A stretch of DNA of 64,000 nt from Aradus depressus (taxonomy: Eukaryota > Arthropoda > Insecta > Hemiptera > Aradidae), in contig OY759223.1 in the NCBI GenBank assembly GCA_963662175.1, forward strand, positions 18,515,460-18,579,459. The letters are read 5' to 3'. Position numbers and translations under genes: made by a program. The notes beneath the pieces are model-generated. The model did not search any database, was not told the DNA's origin, and saw nothing but the letters and a program-made list of their open reading frames with translations. Of the stretch, positions 9,831 to 21,900 are shown one piece after another (positions within the stretch are counted from its first letter, which is position 1; every line of letters begins with the position of its first letter).

Positions 9831-10138
9831 TCCTGCATGACTAACTCGCGGAACACGGAACTGACCAATGTCACCGGACAAGGACGCTTGACCCCTTGTC
9901 ACTTGCAGCTCTTCTTGCTACTGCCACCGTACAAAACATCACAATTTAAGTTAAATATGTTTTATCCTGTAAACTGAGTATTGGATGTTAATTTCATCTA
10001 AATCGGATATAAAATGTATTCTCTGATGTAAACAATATACACGTAATAATATTAAAATACTCAAAAATTAATTATTATTTTTTAAAAAAGAGAATCGCAG
10101 AAGTTTTAAATTATAATATATAAGATAACGGCTGAAAT
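9831..10138. other. Non-coding, nothing recognised
   Basis: A moderately GC-richer start (9831-9930) followed by AT-rich DNA. No gene or repeat recognised. Confidence 0.35.
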
Positions 10139-10304
10139 ATAGGTTAGGTTTTATGACTCATACCCGGGCTTTAACTATGGGGACATATCGCCTACTAGCA
10201 GAGCGCTCTTTTGTCACTCTGGTGGACATGAGCCCGACTCTACTGTGGGAGTCCTAAATTTTGCCTACCCTAAATTTTTATGCACTTAGGGTAATTTTAA
10301 AAAA
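10139..10304 (-). repeat. SINE 3' half
   Basis: Tail TAGGTTAGGTTTTATGACTC and the body to TTTTTATGCACTTAGGG. The head is missing and the interspersed repeat copy 2 follows directly. Confidence 0.85.
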
Positions 10305-10311
10305 TTTCAAT

Positions 10312-10975
10312 TAACAAACTTTTCATTTGGATTTCTTGAGAGATGCCATTTTGTTTTCTAAATTTTGCAAAAATATTAAATCTAATCCAAAGGTTTTTAA
10401 ATTATCTTACTGGGCCAACAGGGAAAATGAATAGCATAGAATTTACGAGAACAAATAATTGGGTTTATTTACTTAAACTACATAATACAATTAATAACTA
10501 TTTTATAAAAAGAAATCAAATTATATATAAAAAGAAATGTTACAAGCTAATTGTTACATTTATATTTTAGTCTTTTTTCTTTCTAAACTGGTCATTCTTC
10601 AAATTTAAGTTATTTTAGGGCATATAAAATATATAAATAAATTAAAGTACCTCCTTTGTGCATCTATTTCAATTAAAACTCCAATTAATCACAATTAATT
10701 CACTACAACTTAGTTCTCCACACCTTAAGCCTAAACTCTCACTCCATCTCAACCCAGACTTCAACTCTTCTACACTAATTAAAAAACAGCTGATGGTCGT
10801 GTTTTGTTTTTTATTCATGGGTTGTTTTTTTTTTTTTTTTAAACAAAATGCATTCATATTATTATTCACCAATTTAGTTGCTTCTTTATATAAATAAATA
10901 TAATTCATTTGTATAATAATAATAATTTCAATGTGTGTATGTTTTTATACATCACAATGTACATGGTACAGAGGG
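10312..10975 (+). repeat. Unclassified interspersed repeat, copy 2
   Basis: Inverted counterpart of 1875-2540 (see there), ending in 'catcacaatgtaca' before a poly-G run at 10974-10984. Confidence 0.7.
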
Positions 10976-10984
10976 GGGGGGGGG

Positions 10985-11258
10985 ATTATAATTTAAACAA
11001 GTTATACTATAAGCTGCAAATTAACCTCTTCATTATAATAATTATGAATAATTCATTATCATGAAGTCAAAAAGAAAAACATTTATTTTTCAAAATAATT
11101 CAGTCATTCCTTATTTAAGAACTGTTACATAGTTTCCGCTTTTAGTGCTTTATCATCGAAGGTATATTAACATAGAGAGCGTCTATCATATTGAAATTTA
11201 TTTGATGAAGATGCGTCAGTTATTATCAAAAAATAATAATCATTTTGATTTTCAGCCA
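10985..11258. other. AT-rich, nothing recognised
   Basis: No gene, repeat family or structure recognised. Confidence 0.35.
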
Positions 11259-11529
11259 AATTGGTCAAAGGGAAGGGGGGATTAGGGGGCGGTTAGCACA
11301 AAAGAGGAGATCAAATGGTGAGGGGGCTCAACTGAATAACCGATATAATGAATAAACATGAAATTTTATATTTAAATTCAGAATTCCAAATTTAATTTTC
11401 CGGAAAATCGGCCGAAGAAAAGGGGGGAATTAGAGATGGGGGCTCGACTCAAAATTTAGTATCTGGATTCAGAAGCCGCTGGGGAAGTATATTGCCTGTG
11501 ATTTACCGACAATTATAGTTCCGAAAGAG
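11259..11529 (-). repeat. Family B repeat
   Basis: Reverse-orientation family B: G-rich stretches where the family has C-rich ones, 'ggaaaatcggccgaagaaaag', and the family end 'cgctggggaagta..ttgcctgtgatttaccga' at about 11476-11510. The end recurs at 12781-12812. Confidence 0.55.
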
Positions 11530-11836
11530 AGGGGGGTGGCGAGTGAGAGTAAGTTTCGGATATTGCACGTAATCAGCTTCAAGCAATGTTACACTCGAGG
11601 AGCACTTCTAGCTCAAATTCGTCTCCACAATAGCAATAGAAATTTTAGAATATTACTTGGAGGGCTTAGGTATGATTTTTGTCCTGAAAGTGTCTGCAGG
11701 CTCTGTACCTTAAATGAAAAGGACGACCTTATACACTTTTTGTTCCATTGTCCCTCATTGTGTATCCCCAGACAAACATTTCTCCACAATTGTCTCACCA
11801 ATAGACCAGAATATTACTCAGAAACATTTGAGCATA
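11530..11836 (+). pseudogene. LINE ORF2 C-terminal fragment, 5' part
   Basis: The frame from 11536 contains CRLCTLNEKDDLIHFLFHCP (CxxC...H...C), the zinc-binding motif typical of the C-terminus of non-LTR retrotransposon polymerases. Upstream, ISFKQCYTRGALLAQIRL is also typical of that region. The frame stays open to 11836, where the Helitron-like insertion begins, and resumes at 12488. The RT and endonuclease domains are absent. Confidence 0.75.
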
Positions 11837-12487
11837 TCATATATATAAAGCTGAAAATGTCTGTGCGTTGTACCGCTATAACTCACGAACGGCTTGATGA
11901 ATTTGATTAATTATTTTTTTTTTTGTTCGTCATCGTCTGTGTAAGGTTATAGGCGTATTAGTACCTCAATATCTGGTCCATCCCAGCATCCACCCACGCA
12001 ATCTTTGTAACTCAAAAACCACTGCAATGATTAATGAGGAATCTTTTTGAATAGATAAGTTTTATCTACCGGAAGGTTAAGGTCTATTTTTTAATCAACC
12101 CCTGGTCCATCCCAGCATCCACCCACGCAATCTTTGTAACTCAAAAACCACTGCAATGATTAATGAGGAATCTTTTTGAATAGATAAGTTTTATCTACCG
12201 GAAGGTTAAGGTCTATTTTTTAATCAACCCCTGGTCCATCCCAGCATCCACTCATGCAATCTTTGTAACTCGAAAACCATTGCAACGATTAATGAGAAAT
12301 CTTTTTGAATAAATTAGTTTAAGCTCCAAAGCTAGCATTACTACAGTTGAAGGACTATAAGCCTTATTCCGTATGAATAATTGAAAATTATAACATCATG
12401 AATTTACTGTCGAGGAACTGAATAGCCTTATAGGAGATATTGGGAGAAAAGTCAAAGTTCCCCGGGCAACGCCGGGTATTACTGCTA
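11837..12487 (+). mobile_element. Non-autonomous Helitron-like element
   Basis: It begins TCATATATATAAAGC followed by 'aaatgtctgtgcgttgtacc', the style of 5' end seen in insect Helitrons. It ends with a GC-rich hairpin, CCCGGGCAACGCCGGG (12460-12475), about 10 bp before the end TACTGCTA. Helitrons characteristically have a 3' hairpin close to a CTRRT end; here that terminus has decayed. The interior carries a 129-bp tandem repeat. No RepHel coding is present. Removing it restores the LINE frame (see findings), and insertion between A and T fits Helitron preference. Confidence 0.7.
11974..12330 (+). repeat. 129-bp tandem repeat inside the Helitron-like element
   Basis: Units begin TGGTCCATCCCAGCATCCAC at 11974, 12103 and 12232. 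Units 1 and 2 are almost identical; the third is diverged and shortened. Confidence 0.9.
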
Positions 12488-12775
12488 TTTTAAATAATTT
12501 AGAAGTTAGAAAAATTAACAATTTATTTTTATTTTCTACTGTTGCTTTGAAAATAAAGAATAATTTAATGTAATTTGTTGCATGTAATATGGATATATAT
12601 ATTTTTTATTATTATATTTTTTTTTTTTTATTCATGTTCTTTTCATATCTTGTTTTATATAATTTTTGAATTGTTTCTTTTATCCATTTATTTATTTTAT
12701 AAAAAAAAAAAAAAAAAACCCCTCTCATTGTCATAAGGGGTGTTTTCTTTTGTGCAATAAAAGTTTATCTATCAG
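12488..12775 (+). pseudogene. LINE ORF2 C-terminal fragment, 3' part and 3' UTR
   Basis: Continues the frame of the 11530-11836 fragment: joining GAGCATA (ending 11836) to TTTTAAATAATTTAG gives EHILNNLEVRKINN and then a stop at about 12570. The rest is AT-rich 3' UTR with a poly-A run and a small hairpin CCCCT ... AGGGG (about 12719-12741), then GCAATAAAAG. Confidence 0.65.
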
Positions 12776-12925
12776 AAGACGCTGGGGAAGTACATTGCAT
12801 GTGATTCACCGACGACTGGTACCGGAAGAGGCATGAAGAAGACGGGGGGGGGGGGGGGGGGGGGGGCGAGTGAGAGTGTTCCGGATATCGCACGTTATCA
12901 GCTTCAAGCAATGTTACACTCGAGG
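12776..12925 (+). repeat. Partial second copy of the 11469-11607 segment
   Basis: 'cagaagacgctggggaagta' through 'acactcgaggag' repeats 11469-11607 with a poly-G expansion (about 12843-12866) in the middle. The copy stops where the next SINE head starts. Confidence 0.8.
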
Positions 12926-13085
12926 AGTGGACGCCAGTAGCTCAATGGGTAGCGTGCCAAACCTGAAGTTCTTATTTATTTATTTTTTATTTTTTATGTG
13001 AGAGATAACAAAAACTTGAGCACGTCATCCTTCGGAGGATGTTACATCCTGTTAAAGACCCCTACCCCAGGTAACTATCACCCCA
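12926..13085 (+). repeat. SINE, degenerate copy
   Basis: Head remnant GACGCCAGTAGCTCAATGGG, then 'gagcacgtcatccttcgga' and 'taaagacccctaccccaggt'. It lacks the B box and the tail. Confidence 0.6.
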
Positions 13086-14008
13086 CTCTGTATATCTTGT
13101 ATATCCATGATCAACGCCTGATAACCTGCTAATATAAAAATATTCTGGTAGGTATCAGGTTTGCAGAATTTATCTGTTATCCCTGTATTTATATATCACC
13201 AAATATATTATTCAAATTGACATTATATTAAATTAATTGATCACTCCAAACAAAAGAAATTTAAACTACATTAGATGTAACTGATATGAATATTAAAACA
13301 TAGATTGAGACCATAGTAGGTTAGTTCCAATCTTGAGTGACCCTGATCAACTTCCTTGTCCTTTAGTATGCTGATGGATACCTCGGTGGTGGCGTGGATA
13401 GCATGCCTGCCTACTAAACTGAATAGTGTTTAAAACAGGAACTGTCGCTAATAATCACAAAAGTTGATACGACATTGGAGCAACAATGACATTTTTTTCT
13501 CTTTTCGTTAGCGACATTAACACATTAATTTTACACCTACACAAGATTATACCAGCATTTGGGAAGAAAATAATGCCTAATGTTCTTGTCGATTGAGCTT
13601 TCACAGTTTATTGGTAACTTCTGGAAAAATAGAATGTTGTTTTAGCAAGCATTCACAGCGATACTCCACACTGAAGACACATTCTATTATTTTCGATGGA
13701 TGCCGACACAAATTTAATTCCCATAATAATAGGGGTAATTACAGAGACGTACGAGTATTGGCCGCGCGTGTACAAATAACGATAACGCCGCCCCCTCTCC
13801 ACAATTAAAGTACCCGAATATTTTTATGTTTTTCGCCTTCACATTTTGAATAAGTTAATGATTTTTATTTTCCAAATAAATACTTGAGAAAGGAAATTAA
13901 TAATATTTGTAACGACAACAATATTTTATTTTCAAACATTATATTGTGAACTATTAAACATAACTATTACTTAGGTAGGTACATAATAATGATAGGTAAT
14001 ACAATTTA
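13086..14008. other. Non-coding, nothing firmly recognised
   Basis: AT-rich with no supported gene. The 13593-13808 frame has no family resemblance. A segment at 13378-13430 ('acctcggtggtggcgtgg') looks faintly like a tRNA-derived head but lacks a B box. Confidence 0.35.
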
Positions 14009-14357
14009 TAGGTTAGGTTAGGTTTTATGACTCATGCCCGGGCTTTAACTACGAGGTCATATCGCCTACTACCAGAGCGCTCTTTCGTCACTCTGGTGGA
14101 CATGAGCCCGACTCTACTGTGGGAGTCCTAAATTTTGCCTACCCTAAATTTTTATTCATCTAGGGTAGGGGTCTTTAACGAGTACCTGACATCGTACAGG
14201 CTCGGGACCATCGCTTAACGTCCCATCCGAAGGACGGCGTGCTTAAGTTTATTTTACCTCCCAGATAAAATAAACTAAGGGCCTCGGTCGGGCTACGAAC
14301 CCACGACCTTGAGCTCAGAAGTCAAGCACGCATACCACTGAGCTACCGGCGCCCTCA
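14009..14357 (-). repeat. SINE, full length, young
   Basis: Reverse orientation, complete from the TTAGG-type tail (GGTTAGGTTAGG) to the tRNA-like head at 14270-14357. It has B box GGGTTCG and A box TAGCTCAGTGGTATGCGTGC when read on minus. This copy is close to consensus and serves as the reference. Confidence 0.92.
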
Positions 14358-14395
14358 TACAATTTATATATATATGTACATATAAAATTTACTGT

Positions 14396-14713
14396 TTAGG
14401 TTTAGGTTTTATGACTCATGGCCGGGCTTTAACTACGAGGTCATATCGCCTACTACCAGAACGCTTTTTCGTCACTCTGGTGGACATGAGCCCGACTCTA
14501 CTATGGGAGTCCTAAATTTTGCCTACCCTAAATTTTTATTCACCTAGGTTAGGAGTCTTTAACGAGTACCTGACATCGTACAGGCTCGGGACCATCGCTT
14601 AACGTCCCATCCGAAGGACGGCCTGCTTAAGTTTATTTTACCTCCCAGATAAAATAAACTAAGGGCCTCGGTTGGGCTACGAACCCACGATCTTGAGCTC
14701 AGAAGACAAGCAC
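14396..14713 (-). repeat. SINE, head-truncated
   Basis: A second copy in the same orientation 40 bp from the previous one, with tail TTTAGGTTTAGG. It ends at the internal AGACAAGCAC, so most of the A-box side of the head is missing. Confidence 0.9.
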
Positions 14714-15190
14714 TTTACTTTATATAATAAACTTTGGTAATATTAAAAAACATAATTTTTTTTCAGAACACAAGTCAATTTGTTTTCAAATAAAACTAGA
14801 AACATTTACCACAAATAGTCATTTATTAAATAAAAGTTAATTGTAATCAAAGCATGTCTCTTCTGGGCTTAATGGAAGCAAAATTTTCTACAGCACGTTT
14901 TGTATCAATAGAATTCTAGAGATCACTTTCGATGGATAATAACGAAAGGCCCGTCAGTCTCTCTACAAAAGCAGGGTGCCTTTTCATTACCCATATTTCC
15001 CTTTTTTCCCCATCCCTTCAAATAAATGTATCTTGCTTTTCCCCTTGATTTCGGTTTCTTTTTGTTATTTTGTCTATATTTGGCTTTGTGAACGATAGAT
15101 TTAAAATAAGGAAAAAAAAATTAGGTTGGCCGAGCCTATTATGGGCTTAAATTTGGCCGCCCTTGTCCCTTGCACGCCTTCGCCATAGGG
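14714..15190. other. Non-coding, nothing recognised
   Basis: AT-rich; no gene or known repeat recognised apart from the family B edge toward 15190. Confidence 0.35.
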
Positions 15191-15500
15191 TCTACACTGC
15201 TCTGTAATCGATCAGAAATTTGATGCTAAGATTTCAACGGAATTTCATGTTTTTTTTTAGTTTCAAAAATGAAAAAAAAAAAAAAATGCTGTTTGTTTGT
15301 GTTTCTGTGAGCACGATTACTACCGATACAATGAATACATCGACAAAACATTTTATATGTGTATCCAGAACTCTCTAAAGAAGACACCAATTAATTTTCA
15401 GCTAGCTCAAACGGTTGATTTGCTCTGAAGAGAGAGCGAAAAGGTAATTGATTAATTTGTGCTGGGGAAGTGCACAACCGGTGATTCACTGATCACTTTT
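15191..15500 (-). repeat. Family B repeat
   Basis: Reverse orientation: 'tgtttgtttgtgtttctgtg', 'cgatacaatgaatacatcgac', 'aattaattttcagctagct', then the family end 'gctggggaagtgcaca..ggtgattcactgatc'. Confidence 0.6.
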
Positions 15501-15753
15501 TTCAGTTCTATTTGATGTTTTCTTCTCCAAATAAGAGCATATCTGGTAATTTTTGTTTCTCGCATCTACATGAAAGAACAATAGTTTTAAGTACCTTTGT
15601 CTTGGAAACAATGTTGCCACTTGTTGCTCGGGTCTATACAAGACTTTTAACCTTTCAGGATAATATCTTGTCTGTGCTTTCCAGCAAGCTCCAACAAAGC
15701 GATCCTGGATTAATTTCATTGTACTAATTTTGTTCAATTTTCTATGTTTACAG

Positions 15754-15900
15754 GTAGTCGATGGCGAGTCAAGGATCTGACTTACCGCATCTCCAAGTAT
15801 CCTCGCCATCTACCCAAAGCTGATGTGGATCTGGAGGTGAAGAACGCTTTCAGCGTCTGGTCGGGTGTCACGCCTCTTACCTTCACCAAGAAAGCTTCTG
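15754..15900 (+). CDS. Mmp2: Mmp2 exon: start of catalytic domain
   Basis: Acceptor TTTACAG before 15754, donor G|GTATTT after 15900. Encodes [17 protein letters not shown], then [20 protein letters not shown] and TPLTF, the first strands and helix A of an MMP catalytic domain. The first codon is completed by one base from the upstream exon (not in the window). Confidence 0.93.
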
Positions 15901-18900
15901 GTATTTACATTAATTATGATACAATATAAAATAACGAATGAAGTACAAATTATCAAATGTGACTCATGCCCGGTCTTTAACTACGAACTCATATCCCTGG
16001 GACTTCTATGAAAGTCTGCCAGCCTGTTCAGGAGATGTGCCCTATAGTCTCAGCCAGCCTATAGATCGCAGACAACAGCTGAAACTGTACTAAGACCTTT
16101 TATTTTTATTTTCATGTTTTATTTGTATATTGTACATCTTCGTACATCTTTTTTTTTTTTTTTTTTTTGGGTTGTATGCCTTCTCAAAAAATATCAATTA
16201 TAAACACATTTCGGGAGGGCGCCGGTAGCTCAATGGTAACCGTGCTTGTCTTCTGAGCTGAAGATCGTGGGTTCGAAACCCGACAGAGGCCCTTAGTTTA
16301 TTTTATTTGGGAGGTAAAATAAACTTAAGCACGCCGTCCTGATGGGACGTTAAGCGATGGTCCCGAGCCTGTATGATGTCAGATACTCGTTAAAGACCCC
16401 TACCCTAGGTCAATAAAAATTTAGAGTAGGCAAAATTTAGGACTCCCACAGTAGAGTCGGGCTCATGTCCACCAGAGTGACGAAAGAGCGCTCTGGTAGT
16501 AGGCGATATGACCTCGTAGTTAAAGCCCGGGCATGAGTCATAAAACCTAACCTAACCTAAACATTTCGGGAAGCACTCCCATCATCAGTATCTATAATAC
16601 CTGTGTTCTTTATGTTAACTATTCCTTCTGTCAATCAGAATCTTATTTTTATAGAACATATTTATTGAATCGATATATATTTATTTATCAGTTTTGTCTA
16701 TGTGTTTAAATATAGAAGTAGACTCAATAACTATGTTCTATAAAAGATAGATTCTGATTGACAGAAGGAATAGTTAACATAAAGAACACATGTATTATAG
16801 ATACTGATAATGGGAATGCTTCCTGAAATGGTTGTAATTACTATTTTTTGATAAGGTAAAAAGCAAAAAGTAAATGTAATGCTGTTATAGGTTGGTTTGG
16901 TTTTATGACCCATGCCCGGGCTTTAACTACGACGTCATATCGCCTACTATCAGAGCGCTCTTTCATCACTTTGGTGGACATGAGCCCGACTCTACCGTGG
17001 GAATCCTAAATTTTGCCTACCCTAAATGTTTATTCACCTAGGGTAGGGGTCTTTAACGAGTACCTGACATCGTTCAGGCTCGGGACCATCGCTTAACGTC
17101 CCATCCGAAGGACGGCGTGCTTAAGTAATAATGTAATAATATTGATGCAGTAATGCTGTAATAATATTATAGTTAGTTATTGTGACTCATGCCCAGGCTT
17201 TAACTACAAGGTCATATCGCCTATTACCATAGCGTTTTTTCGTCACTCTGATGAAGCTCGACTCTACTATGGGTGTCCTAAATTTCGCCTACACATGTTT
17301 AGTTGCTTAAAGAGGGTGGTGTCTTTAAGAACGGCGTGCTCAATTTTTTTTTTTTTTATCTCTTTGTAAAAATAAACTAAGGATCTCAGCCACACGGTGC
17401 TACCTCTAATAAATTATATATTAATGTTTAAATAATTATGTTAATAAAAATAAAGTTGATACTTGTAGCAGCAGAGCATGAGTGGGATCATTTTGATTGG
17501 AACAATGAAGAAGTCCTTCATCTGGTATCATTATGCTGAACGTTGTGAGGAAGCTGGCTCCACAGAGGCTATTACGTCTGATTTTGTATGCTTTTTGAAA
17601 TCAAATCGATCCAACCCAACTAGGAAGACCTTGTCACTAAGTGACGGTGGAAAATTATCTTTAGAAGAGACCTCTTCCTATCGATTCTAGGATCAGTATC
17701 ACTATGTAAATACAACAAACTTATTTTTTTGAAATATTATTTATTGTACAAAAAATGTATACATGAACTACCGGTTACGGTAATACACCATCATCAGATT
17801 TAGTGATGAAATTTCTCTATTAAAAAAGCAAAAATAACAAAACTTTGGCCTTATTGAACTTGCACATTGCACATTAAATAATTTGTAATAAGTCATCAGT
17901 GTGTCTTATAAGTCAGTAGTGTGTGTTCTTGGTTGTGTATGTAGGTATGTAAGAGTGTTCATAGAGTTGTTTGTCTTAATGTAGCTGTATAATTCCAAGT
18001 ATGTTATTTATAAAGATACAACTGTTGCTAGGGTGCAACAACCAGCATCTATGATGGTATTGATATGTTGGCGTGAAGGGCATGTGAGAGGAAGGCCACC
18101 CAGTGGTAAGTCCTCGGGACGAAAATTTATATTAATTATTAGGAATTAGCTATAAACGAGAGAAAAACTGTGACTAGGGGTGTCACCACTGGGTGATTCC
18201 TCCCCTCATGACATTTTGACATTGCCAGTATCGCTGTATTAACATATTTGCTTGTTGTATATATTTTTATACAGTTGTAAATATCTCTTTGTTAAAAAAA
18301 AAAATATTAGGACAAGAACAGAAAAAATAAAAAGAAATGGAAAGACAGTTTTGATAGCTGGGTAAGAGAGATGATAAAAGTAAAGAAAAATAATGTAAAA
18401 AATAAATAAAAAATATCATGAACGAATAGGATTTAAGGTGGCAGTAAGTCGCAATTCCATCTTCTCTTCAACCTTTGTGGGGGGTTTTGTGGTAAGTGTT
18501 GTGAAGATAAAGTACGTATTTCTGGATTTGTATGTATGTAAAGTTTCTAAAAAAACCATATGTAAGTAGTGAAAAATGAAGATAATAAAAGTATATATAA
18601 ATTAATAATAATAGCAAAATATAAACAAGCAAAACGAGAAAACCATTGATGAATAATTCGCAACTAATAAAGATAAATAAATTAACAATAATAAATAGAT
18701 TTTTGGAACTTTTGAAAAAATGTTTAAGGCTAGTGCCGGAGTACTATGGGATTACTTATTAGACTTTTAAAAAAGTAAATTCAAGTCAATTTAACACTGT
18801 TATTCACAATTACAACTTAACCAAACAATCCCTAAAATGTGCTACAATAGACTAATAGAGCTTTCAGATTCTTCTAATATGCCCTTAATTGGACCCTTCA

Positions 18901-21900
18901 ACTAAGAAATAGCCTGTCTTTTATAGGAGCTTATGAAAAGAATTTTTTTATTAAACTGTCTATTGTATAATAATATTAGAGAAAGATATTTATCTAAATA
19001 TATTAAAAACTCTGATGAAGATGAAAGTAATATAATTAGAATATTAGAGATTGTTTCTATACAGCAAATTAATGATGTCTATTACTATATTCTAAATTCT
19101 ATTCATTTAAAAAAGCAAACATTAAAAAATCTAACTTACAATATAGATTGAAGAAAAAAAGAAAAAAAAATGAAATTAAAATTAAGAATAGAGGACAAAC
19201 AAATAATAAAGAAAATGAAAAATGAATTAAAGTTGAGATTTTCGTATTAAGTTTTTGTTAAATACTTGTTATTTACAGTTAAAGTGTATGTACACAAGTA
19301 AATGAGTGCATTTATTATAATATTAAGCTGTAATATTCTTACTTTATTATTATATCGGATGTATATTCATTTGTACCCCAACTCTCTACAATAAGCCTTT
19401 TTTTTTTTTTTGCTCCAAGGCGTAATTGCCCTATATAGCCTTACAATAAGCCTTAATAGGCTTCAATGTAACAATAAATAAATTACAGCTTAATCTTAAA
19501 TATATATAAATGAATAGGCTGTCTGATAACTAACTCTGGCTTCAACTGCCAACTGCCATGTTTATAGAGAAGGAAGGAATGAGTTGTCAGCAAATGAGAT
19601 AGCGGGGTTGGCTGCTGTAAGTCTGGTCTCCAGAGGTATTTTGTTTTACTGATCCTATATTAAGATGTCTTAACTTATAACTGAACCTGACGATGGTGTA
19701 ATTCAAAAACCAGTTGTGTATGTATAAATTTTGTTGTTGAATATACAATATTTCAAAACAGAAGTTTGTTTTAATTATTCGTATTATTCTTTGTGATCGA
19801 ATAGTTTTGAGAAAATGTGAAATTTTCAAATTGTAGCAAAACCTTCTTTTTTTTTTTTATCTTTTAGATTGAAAATGTTATAATTGTCTTGAGTATTTAT
19901 TATATACATTAGATAAATTATGTTATTATTTTGTTAGGTCCTGTCCACATAGAGATAAAATTCGAGCGAGGAGAACACGGGGATGGAGATCCCTTCGACG
20001 GGCCAGGAGGTACCCTGGCTCATGCATTTTTTCCTGTTTATGGTGGAGATGCACACTTCGACGATGCCGAAAAGTGGACCGTTAACACTTTCAGGGGTAA
20101 GTTCTTCCACTACAACACTTCAAAATTTTTTAGTTTTTTTTTATGCCACTAACAGAGCTTAGGACTAATTATAGATGGTCAGTGGAAGAAATTAGATAAG
20201 AAGACAAAAATATATATATCTACACAAAGTACTAAGGTTAATTATTTTCGAAAGAAAAAATAACATGAAAAGCTGATGAAATGGAACTATTAATTATGTA
20301 ATCTACAACAAATTGCCGAAATTACAAAAAAAAACTATTAAGAGGGATGGTCAGAGGCGTAGCCAGGATTTGAGCAGGGGGGCGGGGCAAAGTTAGGTTA
20401 CGAGGGTGAGGGGTATAGACTCCCAGTGGCACAACCCGCAGTTTCCGTGGTTAGCGTTGCAGACTTTTTGTTATTCATTTGAGAGACTCGGACCTCTAGA
20501 AGCTCCTCCTGAGGTAACCACTGACTGTAATACTTAAGTTGACTTTACATGAGCAGCAAAAATGCAAAGCTCAACAGCAGCAAATGCACGCTGTGGTTTC
20601 TGTGCTTTTATAATTAAATTACTCACATCCAATAGAGTGCATTTGTTGCTGCTGCGCTTTGCATTTTTACTGCTCATGTAAAATCAGCTTTAAGAGTATA
20701 AAGTATAACATAAATAAAGATTTTGAGCGAGGAAATGAAATGATCGAATTCATATATATTTAAATAAATGTAATAAGACTTTTTTTGTACATGTACATTT
20801 ATATAACAGCTGATTGCTAATTTAGGAATCAGACGCACGGGAAATTTGTAGATCCTATTGGTAACTTGCAAGCAATCCATTTTTAATAAAAAACAATTTT
20901 TTTAGTTTATTTAATTTTTATCTAGATTTTTTGCTCTGACCCCTGCCCCCTCCCTGGCTACGCCCCTGGGGATTGTCTTATTACGAAAACCTCCTAGGTT
21001 CCTTTCTCTGTCAAATGCCTAAATCCAAAAAAAAACCTTTACCAAATGTTTTTAACCAAGCTCTCCGCCAAAAACACAAGAGATCCAGTTCTTCGGACCT
21101 CTTCATCCCCTCCCATCGCTCCTCTGCCTTCCACCACTCGTTCCTTGTCCAAGCCTCCTCTCTACAACTCCCTGCCTCCCCACGTCCGTCACTCTCCTTC
21201 CATGGCTCTCTCTGTTCCAATGCCTCTTCGATATACAATCCTCTTCCTCTGATTAACCTTTCATTCCCCTTCCTCCGTATTTTCCTTCAACATTAATTTA
21301 ATTATCTCTGTATTTATTTTATTTTTACATTCGTTTTTTTTAAGTTAAATGTTTTTGTACTTAAGTCTGGGAATCCTTCCCTTTCTTTTATAGTCCATTT
21401 TCAATTTATTTCCTTTTCTTCTCTGTTTTTATATATATTTATTTTCTTATTAGTTAAGCTCTTTATATTATTTATTTATATTATTGTCTTAGTTTTCTCT
21501 ACGTTAGCATTAATTTGATGGGTTTTTTTACTTTTTATGGCATAAATATATTTTTTGTTTTTTATTGACATTATGTATTGAATATTGAAGACCTCTTTCT
21601 CAGAGCAAATTTTCTTATAATTTCATAATCAACCTCTACTATGTTCTTCTCTGTTCCAAGTGCACTATTTCCAAAAAAGAGTGAGAACTGTGTCAAGTGC
21701 AGTTAGGTATAGTGGAAGCCAGAGTTGTGTTTCTCGGTCTAGGTCACTTACACCAGTGACACGAAATAGTGGAGGTCGCCTCCTGTTCTATACACCAGCT
21801 ATTATTTTATAACTAGTGTTTTATTTCTCACTGATTCAAGGATAATAAAGCTGACCATATAAAGATGTGGTTCACCCATTTATTTGGTCTATATCATTTT

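Larger units (their letters stand above)
16561..16830. repeat. Foldback element with hammerhead-like motifs at both ends
   Basis: The left arm (16561-16665) is the inverted copy of the right arm (about 16733-16830). Matching landmarks are TATCTATAATACCTGTGTTC versus GAACACATGTATTATAGATA, and TTCTGTCAATCAGAATC versus GATTCTGATTGACAGAA. The spacer is about 65 bp. A half copy lies at 30765-30870. Confidence 0.85.
15901..19937 (+). other. Mmp2 intron, 4.0 kb
   Basis: Phase 1 intron. It holds four or five SINE copies, a foldback element with hammerhead-like motifs, a dispersed retroposon copy at 18025-18570 and a tiny poly-A retroposon at 19388-19454. The frames at 17478-17690 and 18933-19151 show no recognised homology. 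Confidence 0.8.

Noticed and set aside
11613..11801. Minus-strand frame over the LINE fragment
   Set aside because: Shadow of the LINE C-terminal frame on the + strand.
17478..17690. 70-codon frame in the first Mmp2 intron
   Set aside because: Looks vaguely like a transposon-derived peptide ([11 protein letters not shown]) but I could not support any family.
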